The notes below the pieces were generated by a model, which was not told where the DNA came from, did no database searches, and saw nothing but the letters and a program-made list of their open reading frames with translations. The position numbers were made by a program, and so were the translations under genes. Below are positions 1 through 7,837 of a DNA stretch of 42,200 nucleotides, in pieces. Positions within the stretch are counted from its first letter, which is position 1; every line of letters starts with the position of its first letter. The stretch comes from Roseicyclus salinarum (GTDB lineage Bacteria > Pseudomonadota > Alphaproteobacteria > Rhodobacterales > Rhodobacteraceae), in assembly GCF_029624655.1 (NCBI RefSeq), contig NZ_JARRSA010000032.1:1-42200 (forward strand), given 5' to 3'.

Positions 1-1
1 T

Positions 2-2416
2 CTCAAGGTCGTTCTCGTCGACGAGAACGCCGAGCCGGGCGGCACGCTTCTGTCCGAGCCGCAGGCGGTCATCGACGGCAAGCCCGCCTGGGACTGGCTG
101 GAGGCCGAGATTGCGGCGCTGAAGGCGGCCGGCGTGCGCGTCATGACCCGCACGACCGCCATCGGCTACTACCACCAGAACATGATCGGCATGGTCGAGA
201 AGCTGTCCGACCACCTCGCCGAACTGCCGCAGGACACCCCGCGCGAACGCATGTGGCGGGTGCGCGCAAAGCGCGTCGTGCTGGCGCAGGGCGCGCTGGA
301 AAAGCCGCTGGTTTTCAACGGGAACGACCGGCCTGGCGTGATGCTGGCGGGGGCCGCGCAGACCTACCTCAACCGCTACGGCGTGCTCGTGGGCCGCAAG
401 CCTGTGGTGCTGACCTCGCACGATTCCGCATGGTTCGCCGCCTTCGATCTCGCCGATGCGGGCGCGAGGGTGCAGGCCATCGTGGACACGCGGGCGCAGG
501 TGGACGACGCGCTTCTGGCCGGGGCCGAGGCGCGCGGCATCAAGGTCAGGCTGTCGCATACCGCGACCGCGACCTCGGGCCGGCTGCGCGTCACGTCGCT
601 GCGGGTGAACCCGGTCCGGGAGGGCGCGGTGGGCGCACCCTACGTCATCCACTGCGACGCGGTCCTGATGTCGGGAGGCTGGACGCCGTCGCTGCACCTG
701 TTCTCGCACACCAGGGGCTCGCTTGCGTGGGACGAGGACCTGACGACGTTCCTTCCGAAGGACACGCCCGAGGACTGCGTCATCGCCGGCGCGAGCCGGG
801 GTCTTTGGGGCATCGCCGCCGCGCTTCGGGACGGGGCCGAAAAAGGCCTCGCCTCCGCGGCCGAGCTGGGCCTGACGGGCCATGCGGTCGAACGGAGCGT
901 CGCGGAGGATCGCACCGGCGGCGGCGCGAGCCTGCGCGAGCTGCCCACCGACCTCGACCCGGCGCGCGCCAAGGCCTTCGTGGACTACCAGAACGATGTC
1001 ACCGCCAAGGACCTTCGCCTCGCCGTGCGCGAGGGCATGCGCTCGATCGAGCATGTGAAGCGCTACACGACCAACGGCATGGCGACCGACCAGGGCAAGA
1101 TGTCCAACATCAACGGCCTGAACATCGCCGCCGACGCCCTTGGCAGGAAGCAGCCGCAGGTCGGCCTGACGACCTTCCGCCCGCCCTACACGCCCACCAG
1201 TTTCGGGGCCTTCGCGGGCTATCACCGCGGCGCGCATTTCGAGGTGACGCGCAAGACGCCGATCGACGGCTGGGCCGAAGCCCATGGCGCGGTCTTCGAG
1301 CCGGTCGGCCAGTGGCGCCGCGCGTGGTATTTCCCGAAACCCGGCGAAGGCATGGAGGCCGCGGTGCGCCGCGAATGCGCCGCCACGCGGAAATCGCTCG
1401 GCATCTTCGACGCCTCCACGCTGGGCAAGATCGAGGTGGTGGGCCCCGACGCGGTCGAGTTCATGAACCGCATGTACACCAACCCCTGGACGAGGCTCGC
1501 GCCCGGCCGCTGCCGCTATGGCCTGTTGCTGGGCGACGACGGTTTCATACGAGACGACGGCGTGATCGGCCGTCTCGGCCCCGACAGGTTCCACGTGACG
1601 ACCACGACGGGCGGCGCCGCGCGGGTCCTCAACATGATGGAGGACTATGTCCAGACCGAGTGGCCGGACCTCGACGTATGGCTCACCTCGACGACCGAGC
1701 AATGGTCCACGGTCGCGCTGAACGGACCGAACGCGGCGAAGCTTCTGGCGCCGCTGGTCGAAGGCGTTGACCTGACGGACGAGGCCTTCCCGCACATGTC
1801 CTGCGCCGAATGCACCGTCGCGGGGATGCCCGCGCGGCTGTTCCGGATCAGCTTCACCGGGGAGATCGGCTTCGAGGTGAACGTGCCCGCCCCGATGGGC
1901 GCCCGGCTGTGGGAGATCCTCTGGGAGGCGGGGCAGGACTACGACATCTGCCCCTACGGCACCGAGACGATGCACGTCCTGCGGGCCGAGAAGGGCTACA
2001 TCATCGTCGGACAGGACACCGACGGCACCGTGACGCCCTATGACGCGGGCATGGGCTGGGCGGTCGGCACCAAGAAGCCCGATTTCGTCGGCAAGCGCGG
2101 CCTCGCCCGTCCCGACCTGGCAGCGCCGGGGCGCAAGCAGCTCGTGGGCCTTCTGACCGAGGACCGCTCGCGGCTCGAGGAGGGGGCGCAGATCGTGTTC
2201 GACCCCGCGCAGCCCAAGCCGATGCGGATGGTGGGCCACGTCACCTCCGCCTATCACTCCGAGGCGGTGGGACGGCCCATCGCGCTTGCGCTCGTGGAAG
2301 GGGGGCACGACAGGATGGGCGAGATCGTTCACATCCCCATGCCCGACCGCACCATCGCGGCGAAGATCACCCCGACCGTCTTCGTCGATCCCGAAAACGC
2401 CCGTCTGAAGATATGA
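2..2416 (+). CDS. soxA: Sarcosine oxidase alpha subunit, 5' end missing
   Basis: Large subunit of heterotetrameric sarcosine oxidase, which demethylates sarcosine to glycine and passes the one-carbon unit to tetrahydrofolate. The frame is open from base 2, giving 804 visible residues; family members are near 1000, so roughly the first 190 are outside the window. The first visible residues (VVLVDENAEPGGTLLSE) look like the second strand of the dinucleotide-binding fold. The middle is the FAD/NAD-type oxidoreductase region (RVVLAQGALEKPLVF, then MSGGWTPS). From about base 1180 the protein becomes the aminomethyltransferase (GcvT-like) folate-binding half, with GIFDASTLGKIEVVGPDA, FTGEIGFEVNVP and the C-terminal MGWAVGTKK segment. 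soxG follows after 10 bases, as expected for a soxBDAG operon whose first genes lie upstream. The call is secure; only the true start is unknown. Confidence 0.95.
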   Translation, partial: LKVVLVDENAEPGGTLLSEPQAVIDGKPAWDWLEAEIAALKAAGVRVMTRTTAIGYYHQNMIGMVEKLSDHLAELPQDTPRERMWRVRAKRVVLAQGALEKPLVFNGNDRPGVMLAGAAQTYLNRYGVLVGRKPVVLTSHDSAWFAAFDLADAGARVQAIVDTRAQVDDALLAGAEARGIKVRLSHTATATSGRLRVTSLRVNPVREGAVGAPYVIHCDAVLMSGGWTPSLHLFSHTRGSLAWDEDLTTFLPKDTPEDCVIAGASRGLWGIAAALRDGAEKGLASAAELGLTGHAVERSVAEDRTGGGASLRELPTDLDPARAKAFVDYQNDVTAKDLRLAVREGMRSIEHVKRYTTNGMATDQGKMSNINGLNIAADALGRKQPQVGLTTFRPPYTPTSFGAFAGYHRGAHFEVTRKTPIDGWAEAHGAVFEPVGQWRRAWYFPKPGEGMEAAVRRECAATRKSLGIFDASTLGKIEVVGPDAVEFMNRMYTNPWTRLAPGRCRYGLLLGDDGFIRDDGVIGRLGPDRFHVTTTTGGAARVLNMMEDYVQTEWPDLDVWLTSTTEQWSTVALNGPNAAKLLAPLVEGVDLTDEAFPHMSCAECTVAGMPARLFRISFTGEIGFEVNVPAPMGARLWEILWEAGQDYDICPYGTETMHVLRAEKGYIIVGQDTDGTVTPYDAGMGWAVGTKKPDFVGKRGLARPDLAAPGRKQLVGLLTEDRSRLEEGAQIVFDPAQPKPMRMVGHVTSAYHSEAVGRPIALALVEGGHDRMGEIVHIPMPDRTIAAKITPTVFVDPENARLKI

Positions 2417-2426
2417 GGAGGCGACG

Positions 2427-2984
2427 ATGACCGCACCTTTCCCGTCCTCCGCCCCTTCGGTTCTCGCCGAGACGGACGCCGCCCGCGTCACCGTCATGGC
2501 GCCCCGCGCGCGGCTTTCGCTCCGGGTGCGCGGCGAGCTCGCCGCGCTGAACGGCGCGCTGGGCCTGACCCTGCCCGGGCGCATCGGCGCCCGCACCGCA
2601 ACGGGCGGCCTTGAGGCGCTGAGGCTGGGACCGGACGAATGGATGCTGCACTGCGCCGAGGATGCCGCTGCGCCGGTCATCGAGGCCGCGGCCAGTGTCT
2701 ACGAGGCGCACCCCCACAGCCTCGTCGACGTCTCGGGCCGCGAGGTCAGCTTTCTCATCGAGGGGCCGCGCGCGGCCGAGCTTCTGACGCTGGGCTGTCC
2801 GCGCGACATCGACGCCATCGCCGTGGGCGAGGGGCGGCGGACGCTGTTCGACGGTGCGACCGTGATCCTGTGGCGCGACGGCGAAGCCGCCTTTCGCATG
2901 GACGTCTGGAACAGCTTCGCGGCGCACCTCGCCCATCTCCTCGAGATCGGGTGCCGCGAACTGGCCGCCGAAGCCGCGTCCTGA
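2427..2984 (+). CDS. soxG: Sarcosine oxidase gamma subunit
   Basis: Smallest catalytic-complex subunit of heterotetrameric sarcosine oxidase, 185 residues, the usual size. It is related to the GcvT fold and is thought to help hold the alpha subunit in the complex; it has no separate active site. The start ATG lies 6 bases after an AGGAGG ribosome-binding site that overlaps the end of soxA, which fixes the start. Recognisable segments are RLSLRVRGELAALNGALGL near the N-terminus, LRLGPDEWMLHCAED in the middle, SLVDVSGREVSFLIEGPRAA, and the C-terminal FRMDVWNSFAAHLAHLLEIG. It is translationally linked to soxA and appears to be the last gene of the operon, because more than 300 non-coding bases and a GC-rich hairpin follow. 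Confidence 0.92.
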   Translation: MTAPFPSSAPSVLAETDAARVTVMAPRARLSLRVRGELAALNGALGLTLPGRIGARTATGGLEALRLGPDEWMLHCAEDAAAPVIEAAASVYEAHPHSLVDVSGREVSFLIEGPRAAELLTLGCPRDIDAIAVGEGRRTLFDGATVILWRDGEAAFRMDVWNSFAAHLAHLLEIGCRELAAEAAS

Positions 2985-2986
2985 CG

Positions 2987-3001
2987 CCGCCGTGACGGCG
3001 G
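2987..3001 (+). terminator. GC hairpin after soxG
   Basis: CCGCCG-TGA-CGGCGG forms a six-base-pair all-GC stem with a three-base loop, starting three bases after the soxG stop. No T-run follows, so this is at best a weak or factor-assisted terminator. Confidence 0.3.
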
Positions 3002-3145
3002 GGGCGTTCCCCGGCCCAAAGACCCCGGGCCCCTCGCGCCGCGCCGATCCGGCGCGCGCCATCCGCCCGCGCAGATGCCCGGTCCCGACCGCCCTTGCGC
3101 GCCCTTTGGGGGGCAGAACTATCCGTGCCGCCTGTCGTGCTTGCC

Positions 3146-3170
3146 GGAACCTTTCCACGCATGGGGCATT
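3146..3170 (+). promoter_or_regulatory. Candidate general-stress sigma (EcfG/RpoE2-type) promoter
   Basis: GGAAC at 3146-3150, then 18 bases, then TT at 3169-3170 (the last four bases before and including it read CATT, compared with the CGTT consensus). This matches the GGAAC-N18-TT form reported for alphaproteobacterial EcfG/RpoE2 sigma factors. It sits about 130 bases ahead of the first membrane-protein gene. A second copy with the same spacing precedes glgE. The assignment is by motif only. Confidence 0.4.
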
Positions 3171-3302
3171 TTCCGCCAGGGAGGTGCCTTGATCACGGCG
3201 GCCATCGCGGCGCGTCTCGGCCAGCCTCAAACGCCTGCCCGGTGCGCGTGGCCTCCCGCCCGCGCCCTCTAAAAGACCCATGCAAGACGAAGGAGAAACA
3301 TC

Positions 3303-3734
3303 ATGGCCGCGACCACCGATGACGGGCCGCGCAAGGCGGAGGGGGCGCAGACCAGCGCGCTGGGCCTCGTCGGAGACGTCTTCGAACACGTCACCGACCT
3401 CGTCCGCAAGGAGCTCGACCTGTTCCGGGCCGAGTTGCAGGAAAACGTCGACAAGGCCTTCGCGGCGATCGGGATGATCGTGGCGGGCGTCGTGCTGATG
3501 CTGGTCGCGCTGAACGTGCTGGCCGGCGCGGCGGTCGCGTGGCTGGCGGGCAACGGCATCGCGCCGGGCTGGGCCGCGCTGATCGTCTTCGGCGCCCTCG
3601 CCGTGATCGCGTTGATCCTGCTTCTGGTGGGCAGGAACAACCTGCGCTTCGCCAGCCTCGCGCCCTCGCGGTCGGTCAGGAACGTCCGGCGCGACGCGCA
3701 GACCCTGAGGGAGGCCGCGGCGCGCAATGGCTGA
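3303..3734 (+). CDS. Phage-holin-family / YqjE-like small membrane protein
   Basis: A 143-residue protein with a charged amphipathic N-terminal helix (about residues 20-50, including LVRKELDLFRAELQENVDKA), a first long hydrophobic segment at about 53-82, a short polar turn, a second at about 89-110, and a basic cytoplasmic tail. This is the architecture of the widespread 'phage holin family' (YqjE/actinobacterial holin-like) inner-membrane proteins. In chromosomal operons these are stress- or envelope-associated rather than lytic. A strong AGGAG site is 5-6 bases before the ATG. The stop overlaps the next gene by 8 bases, so the two products are probably made together. Exact function is unknown, and there is no prophage context. 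Confidence 0.75.
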   Translation: MAATTDDGPRKAEGAQTSALGLVGDVFEHVTDLVRKELDLFRAELQENVDKAFAAIGMIVAGVVLMLVALNVLAGAAVAWLAGNGIAPGWAALIVFGALAVIALILLLVGRNNLRFASLAPSRSVRNVRRDAQTLREAAARNG

Positions 3735-4176
3735 CGTGAGGCGTTCGGCCCGCGAGATGGAGCGCGCCGTCGAGCGCGAACGCGCCGAGCTGCGCGATGC
3801 GGTGGATGCGCTGTTCGAGGTCTCGGCCCGCCTCGGTGCCGACGAGATCTGCACGAGGCTCGCCGCCACGCTGCGACGGGACGAAGTGGGACTGGGCGAG
3901 GGGCTGGTCCGCGTCGCGCGCGAAAGGCCCCTTGCGCTGGGCCTGACCGCGCTCGGCGTGGGTTTGCTGATGTTCGGACCGCCGCGGCGCCGCGCGCGCG
4001 GCGAAGGTGGCGGCGAATTCCGGTATGCCCGGCCGTTTCCGCGCCCGTTCGAGCGCGGCTACCGCGACTACGACGAGGAGGCGCGCGATTTCCTCGAACG
4101 CTCCGGTTTCGAGGAGGACAGACCCGACGCCGACGGCCGCGACGCCGCTCGCGCGGGAGCGCCCGCGCGCGGCTGA
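3727..4176 (+). CDS. DUF3618-like membrane-anchored protein
   Basis: 149 residues. The N-terminus (MADVRRSAREMERAVERERAELRDAVDALF, in two parts: residues 1-15 and 16-30) has the alternating Glu/Arg helical pattern of DUF3618 proteins, usually written 'R.peElerdIertRaeL..tld.L'. A long amphipathic helix is followed by one transmembrane segment at about residues 67-84 (PLALGLTALGVGLLMFG) and a low-complexity tail rich in Arg, Gly, Asp and Glu (about 85-149). The gene overlaps the holin-family gene by 8 bases, and this pairing of a YqjE-like with a YqjD/DUF3618-like protein recurs in proteobacteria. No enzymatic motif is seen. It probably works with its neighbour at the inner membrane, but the role is not known. 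Confidence 0.6.
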   Translation: MADVRRSAREMERAVERERAELRDAVDALFEVSARLGADEICTRLAATLRRDEVGLGEGLVRVARERPLALGLTALGVGLLMFGPPRRRARGEGGGEFRYARPFPRPFERGYRDYDEEARDFLERSGFEEDRPDADGRDAARAGAPARG

Positions 4177-4212
4177 GCGCGTCTCGGGCCATCATGCGCG
4201 TCCATGGCGATC

Positions 4213-4243
4213 CGATGCGGCCGCGCCGGGGCGGGCCGCATCG
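4213..4243. terminator. Bidirectional hairpin between convergent genes
   Basis: CGATGCGGCC (4213-4222) and GGCCGCATCG (4234-4243) are a perfect ten-base-pair inverted repeat around an 11-base loop. It lies in the 75-base space between the DUF3618-like stop (4176) and the SDR stop (4252), so it can serve transcripts from both sides. A strong T-run is missing. Confidence 0.6.
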
Positions 4244-4251
4244 AAGGGGTT

Positions 4252-4926
4252 CTAGCCCGTCGGCATCAGGAAGATCTCGTTCACCGCGCAGCGCGGCTCC
4301 GCCTCGAGCGCGAACAGCGCCGCATCGGCGATGTCGTCGGGCTGAAGCTTGTCGGGCTTGGGTTCGTCGAAGAAAGGCGTGTCGACCATGCCCGGCGCAA
4401 GGATGGTGCAGCGCCCGCCGAAGGCTTTCATCTCATCGGCCAGGTTGCCGCCGTAGCCGTGCACGAACCACTTCGAGGCGCCGTAGACCGATCCCGCGAT
4501 ATGCCTGCGGCCCGCCGCCGACCCGGTCAGAAGAAGGTGGCCCTTGCGCGCCTTCAGGTGCTCCATCGCGGCCTTCGCGGTCCACAGCACGCCCAGCACG
4601 TTCACGCGGATCATGGCCTCCCATTCCCCGGGATCGCCCGCGTCGGTTCCGGCCGCCGAAAGGCCCGTCCCGGCATTGGCGAAGGCGGCGTCCATGCCGC
4701 CCGTCCGGCTCACGAAGTCCGCCATGGCCGCGCGCTGGCTTTCCAGGTCGGTCACGTCGCCGGGCAGCGCGATGGCCTTGTCGCCAAGCTCGTCCACGAG
4801 GGCGTCGAGCTTGTCCTTCGACCTCGCGAAAAGCCCCACGGTCCAGCCCCGCGCGACCGCGGCCCGTGCCGTCGCCGCGCCGATCCCGCTCGAGGCGCCG
4901 GTGATGAAAAGTGTCTTGTCCGTCAT
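4252..4926 (-). CDS. SDR family short-chain oxidoreductase
   Basis: 224-residue classical short-chain dehydrogenase/reductase. The cofactor-binding TGASSGIG is at residues 9-16, DVTD at 57-60, NAG at 84-86, Asn109, catalytic Ser136, and the Tyr148-x3-Lys152 pair in VYGASK. Arg35 (LFARSKDK) after the second strand suggests a preference for NADP(H). The family resembles YdfG-type NADP-dependent serine/3-hydroxy acid dehydrogenases, but the substrate cannot be read from sequence. An in-frame GTG exists ten codons further upstream. I prefer the ATG at 4926 because a GAGGGA ribosome-binding site lies just before it and would be inside the coding region otherwise. The gene is divergent from the TetR-family regulator, with a 152-base shared control region, so that regulator may control it. 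Confidence 0.88.
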   Translation of the reverse strand: MTDKTLFITGASSGIGAATARAAVARGWTVGLFARSKDKLDALVDELGDKAIALPGDVTDLESQRAAMADFVSRTGGMDAAFANAGTGLSAAGTDAGDPGEWEAMIRVNVLGVLWTAKAAMEHLKARKGHLLLTGSAAGRRHIAGSVYGASKWFVHGYGGNLADEMKAFGGRCTILAPGMVDTPFFDEPKPDKLQPDDIADAALFALEAEPRCAVNEIFLMPTG

Positions 4927-5031
4927 GTTGCATCCCTCTTTTCGGATTGTTCGCACAAGGGTGGTGAACGCCCGCGACGGCGTTCGGTTTCATGTGCCGC
5001 CGCGCCGCGTTCGGCCTTGTGCGTGCGCGCC

Positions 5032-5061
5032 GTTGCGGTATTTATGCAAACGTATAGCAAC
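5032..5061. promoter_or_regulatory. Candidate TetR operator in the divergent SDR/tetR region
   Basis: GTTGC (5032-5036) and GCAAC (5057-5061) are inverted around an AT-rich core (GGTATTTATGCAAACGTATA) with partial further symmetry. The site is the only AT-rich stretch in the region and lies 18 bases before the tetR ATG, so a bound repressor would cover its own promoter. Autoregulation is inferred from position, not shown. Confidence 0.4.
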
Positions 5062-5078
5062 ATGCGGAGCGGGGGACC

Positions 5079-5738
5079 ATGACCGCGCAGCGACCGAAGT
5101 TCAGGCGCAAGGCGGCCACCATCCGCAAGCAGGCGCTGGTGGACGCGACGATCGAGGTCGTGGCCGAGGCGGGCGTGCGCGCGGCCACGGTCCGCGCCAT
5201 CGCCGAGCGCGCCGGCGTGACGCAGGGGCTGATCCGGCACCATTTCTCGTCGAAGGAGGACCTCGTCGCGGCCGCGTACGGCCATCACATGGCGCGCATG
5301 ACGGACACGGTCTGGCGCGCGACCGGCGATCCGGCCGACGCGCCCGGCCTGAGACTGTCGCGCTTTGTCGCCGCCGCGCTCGCGCCGCCGGTGATGTCCG
5401 CGGACTGGGTCGCGCTCTGGGCGGGTTTCCTCGGCGAGACGCTTCACGACGAGAGGCTCGGGCGCATCCACGACGAAAGCTACCGCGCCTTCCGCGACCT
5501 GCTGGAGCATCTGATCGGCGAGGTCCGCGCGGACGCCGGGCGGCCCGCCGACGGGCCCGAGCGCCGACGCCTCGCCATCGCGGGAAACGCCGTCATCGAC
5601 GGCCTTTGGCTGGAGGGTGCCGCCCTGCAGGAGAGTTTCGGGGCCGCCGAGATCGCCGCGATGGGGATCGGGGCGATCGCGGCCATTCTTGGCGTCGCGT
5701 TGCCCATGCCGGATGAAATCGAGGGGACGCAGCGATGA
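5079..5738 (+). CDS. TetR family transcriptional regulator, BetI-like
   Basis: 219-residue regulator. The N-terminal DNA-binding domain covers about residues 12-62: RKQALVDATIEVVAEAG, then ATVRAIAERAGVTQGLIRHHF as the helix-turn-helix, then SSKEDLVAAAY. The C-terminal ligand domain, with LSRFVAAALAPPVMSADWVALW, recalls the BetI-type C-terminal domain, but the inducer is unknown. The start ATG has a purine-rich GGAGCGGGGGA site before it. The stop overlaps the aminotransferase start in an ATGA, so regulator and enzyme are co-translated. It faces the SDR gene across a short region with an inverted repeat. The simplest reading is a local repressor of both the SDR and its own operon. Confidence 0.85.
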   Translation: MTAQRPKFRRKAATIRKQALVDATIEVVAEAGVRAATVRAIAERAGVTQGLIRHHFSSKEDLVAAAYGHHMARMTDTVWRATGDPADAPGLRLSRFVAAALAPPVMSADWVALWAGFLGETLHDERLGRIHDESYRAFRDLLEHLIGEVRADAGRPADGPERRRLAIAGNAVIDGLWLEGAALQESFGAAEIAAMGIGAIAAILGVALPMPDEIEGTQR

Positions 5739-6922
5739 AATACGCCGAGGTGCTGGACCGCGTCGCCGATCTTGGCGGGGCGAAGTGGGAGGTCCATTTT
5801 CGCGCGCGGGCGCTGGCCGCGGCGGGCCGGGACATCATCGAACTGACCATCGGCGAGCCGGACACGCCGACGCCCCCGCACCTCGCAGAGATCGCCATCG
5901 ACGCGATGCGGCGGGGACGGACGCGGTATTCCAACGGGTCGGGCGAGGCCGGGCTGCGAGCCGCGCTGGCGCGGCGCTACGGCGCGCGGAGCGGACGCGA
6001 CATCGACCCCGCGCAGGTGCTGTGCTTTCCCGGCACGCAGACGGCGCTTTACGCCGTCATGGCGGGGATCGTCGATGCGGGCTCGGAGGTCCTCGTCGGC
6101 GACCCGATGTATGCGACCTACGAGGGCATCGTGCGGGCGGCGGGAGGGCACGTCGTGCCGGTGCCGATGGACGCGGGCGACGGGTTCCGCCTGAAGGCCG
6201 AGGACGTGGCCGCGCGCGTCACGCCCGCCACGCGCGCGATCCTTCTCAACTCGCCGCACAACCCGACCGGGGCGATCCTGTCGCGGGCCGACATCGCGGC
6301 CATCGGCGAGGTGGCGCGCGCGCATGACCTGTGGATCGTCAGCGACGAGGTCTACGAGGATCTCGTCTTCGACGGCCAGGGCTTCGCGTCGCCGCTGTCG
6401 CTTCCCGGCCTCGCCGACCGGGTGATCGTGGCGTCCTCGATCTCCAAGTCGCACGCCGCGCCGGGCTTCCGCAGCGGCTGGATCGTGGCGCCGGCCGAGT
6501 TCGCCCGCAGGCTTCTGCCGCTTTCGGAGACGATGCTGTTCGGCAACCAGCCCTTCATCGCCGACATGACCGAGGCCGCGGTCTCGGCCCCGTCGGACGT
6601 CGCGGCGGGCATGGCAAGGCGCTACGCCGCGCGCGCGGCGCACCTCAAGACCACGCTGGAGGCCGCCGGACGGCTTGCTGTCCACCCGCCGCAGGCCGGC
6701 ATGTTCGCAATGGTCGACATCTCGGCCACAGGCCTCGCCTCGACGCCCTACGCCCTCGATCTTCTGGAGGAGGCGGGCGTCGCGGTGATGCCCGGAAGCG
6801 CCTTCGGCTCCGCGCTCGACGGGTGGGTGCGGGTCAGCCTGACGGTGGACGACGCGCGCTTCGACGAGGCGGCCGCGCGCATGGCGGCCCACGCGGACAC
6901 GGTCTGCCGCGTGTCGTCCTGA
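5735..6922 (+). CDS. PLP-dependent class I/II aminotransferase
   Basis: 395-residue fold-type I aminotransferase of the AspC/aspartate-like group. Visible signatures: LTIGEPDTPTP near residues 37-47, RTRYSNGSGEAGLRAALA for the cofactor-proximal loop, HNPTG with Asn176, SDEVYEDL with Asp204 and Tyr207 that hold the pyridine ring, and SISKSHAAPGFRSGW with the Schiff-base Lys238 and phosphate-contacting Arg246. All expected catalytic residues are present and the length is normal. The gene begins inside the tetR stop codon. The amino donor and acceptor cannot be assigned; the SDR on the other side of the regulator may act in the same pathway, possibly reducing or oxidising the keto or hydroxy partner. 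That link is inferred only from neighbourhood. Confidence 0.88.
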   Translation: MKYAEVLDRVADLGGAKWEVHFRARALAAAGRDIIELTIGEPDTPTPPHLAEIAIDAMRRGRTRYSNGSGEAGLRAALARRYGARSGRDIDPAQVLCFPGTQTALYAVMAGIVDAGSEVLVGDPMYATYEGIVRAAGGHVVPVPMDAGDGFRLKAEDVAARVTPATRAILLNSPHNPTGAILSRADIAAIGEVARAHDLWIVSDEVYEDLVFDGQGFASPLSLPGLADRVIVASSISKSHAAPGFRSGWIVAPAEFARRLLPLSETMLFGNQPFIADMTEAAVSAPSDVAAGMARRYAARAAHLKTTLEAAGRLAVHPPQAGMFAMVDISATGLASTPYALDLLEEAGVAVMPGSAFGSALDGWVRVSLTVDDARFDEAAARMAAHADTVCRVSS

Positions 6923-6964
6923 CGCGGCGCTGCCGCCCGCCGGGCCCGGAGACGGCGCGCCGCG
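6923..6964. terminator. Nested hairpin between convergent aminotransferase and usp genes
   Basis: CGCGGCGC (6923-6930) pairs perfectly with GCGCCGCG (6957-6964), and GCCC-GCC-GGGC forms a second stem inside it. It fills almost the whole 46-base space between two convergent stops, so it is well placed as a shared transcription end. No long T-run is present. Confidence 0.5.
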
Positions 6965-6968
6965 GCCC

Positions 6969-7823
6969 TCAGCGGAACAGCAGGACCGGCACCTTGCACG
7001 AGCGCATCATCTCGGTCGTGGTCGATCCGATGACGAGGCTGCGCACCCGGCTGTGGCCATAAGCGCCCATCACCAGCATCCCGAAGCCCTCGTCGTCCAC
7101 CAGCCTGCCCAGCATCTCCTCGGGGCGCCCCTCGACGATGCGGGTCTGCGCGTCGATCCCGGCCGCCTTCAGAAGCGCGCTCGCGTCCTCGAGGCCCTTC
7201 CGCACTGCCGCGCCCTCGGCGCCGACTGTGACGACGGTGACGGCGAGCCCCGCGAAAAGCGGGCTGCGCGCGATATGGTCCACGGCCTTCATCGCCGAGC
7301 GGCCGCCGTCGTAGGCCACCAGCACGCGCTCGATCGGGGCGAAGGCGCGCGAGGCCACGAAGACGGGCCGGTGCGCCGCGCGCACGATCCGCTCGAGGTT
7401 CGATCCAAGGTGCCCCCTCGCAAAATCCGCCGCCTCGCCGCGCTTGCCTATCACGATGACGCGGGCCTCGTCCTCGATCTCGCCGATCGCCTCGACGATG
7501 TCGCCATGGCGCAGGCGCGTCGTGATGTCGGTGACGCCGTCCCGGTCCACGATGGCGCGGGCGTCCTCGAGGATGGCGCGGCCCCTGTGGCTGACCAGCT
7601 TCGCGCGCTGCGCGTCGAGTTCTGCGAGCTCCTCCAGCAGCGCCGAGCGCGCGCCCAGCCGGATCGAACCCGACAGGTCGCGCGTTCCCGGAGCCTCGCG
7701 GCGGCCGAGGACGTGGATCAGCTCGACCGTGGCCCCGGTGCGCGTCGCGATCCACGCGGCGTGGTCGCAGACGCTTTCGGAATAGATGGACCCGTCCACC
7801 AGCGCGATGATCTTGCTCGTCAT
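6969..7823 (-). CDS. Tandem-domain universal stress protein
   Basis: 284 residues made of two UspA-like domains. Domain 1 begins KIIALVDGSIYSESVCDHAAW and ends with VIGKRG...HLGS; domain 2 begins RVLVAYDGGRSAMKAVDHIAR and ends GAYGHSRVRSLVIGSTTTEM. The second domain keeps the nucleotide-binding pattern G-x2-G-x9-G-(S/T), so it probably binds ATP. In the first domain the spacing is off by one, and binding is less certain. The gene starts 14 bases after the sulP stop, with its ribosome-binding site overlapping that stop, so it is expressed behind the transporter. A role in adjusting or sensing the transporter's state under stress is possible but inferred only from linkage. Longer frames reading through this gene into sulP are artefacts of frame choice. 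Confidence 0.88.
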   Translation of the reverse strand: MTSKIIALVDGSIYSESVCDHAAWIATRTGATVELIHVLGRREAPGTRDLSGSIRLGARSALLEELAELDAQRAKLVSHRGRAILEDARAIVDRDGVTDITTRLRHGDIVEAIGEIEDEARVIVIGKRGEAADFARGHLGSNLERIVRAAHRPVFVASRAFAPIERVLVAYDGGRSAMKAVDHIARSPLFAGLAVTVVTVGAEGAAVRKGLEDASALLKAAGIDAQTRIVEGRPEEMLGRLVDDEGFGMLVMGAYGHSRVRSLVIGSTTTEMMRSCKVPVLLFR

Positions 7824-7837
7824 GTTCCCGTCCCCCC

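Larger units (their letters stand above)
2985..3302. other. Non-coding region between soxG and the membrane-protein pair
   Basis: 318 bases with no convincing gene. Short frames here have no ribosome-binding site and no recognisable sequence. The region holds the weak hairpin at 2987-3001, a run of GC-rich self-complementary sequence around 3015-3060, and the GGAAC element at 3146-3170. A clear purine-rich ribosome-binding site (GAAGGAGAAAC) lies just before 3303. Confidence 0.6.

Noticed and set aside
3303-3734. Holin-like gene as a sign of a prophage
   Set aside because: No endolysin, capsid, integrase or other phage gene is nearby. The family is common as a chromosomal membrane protein.
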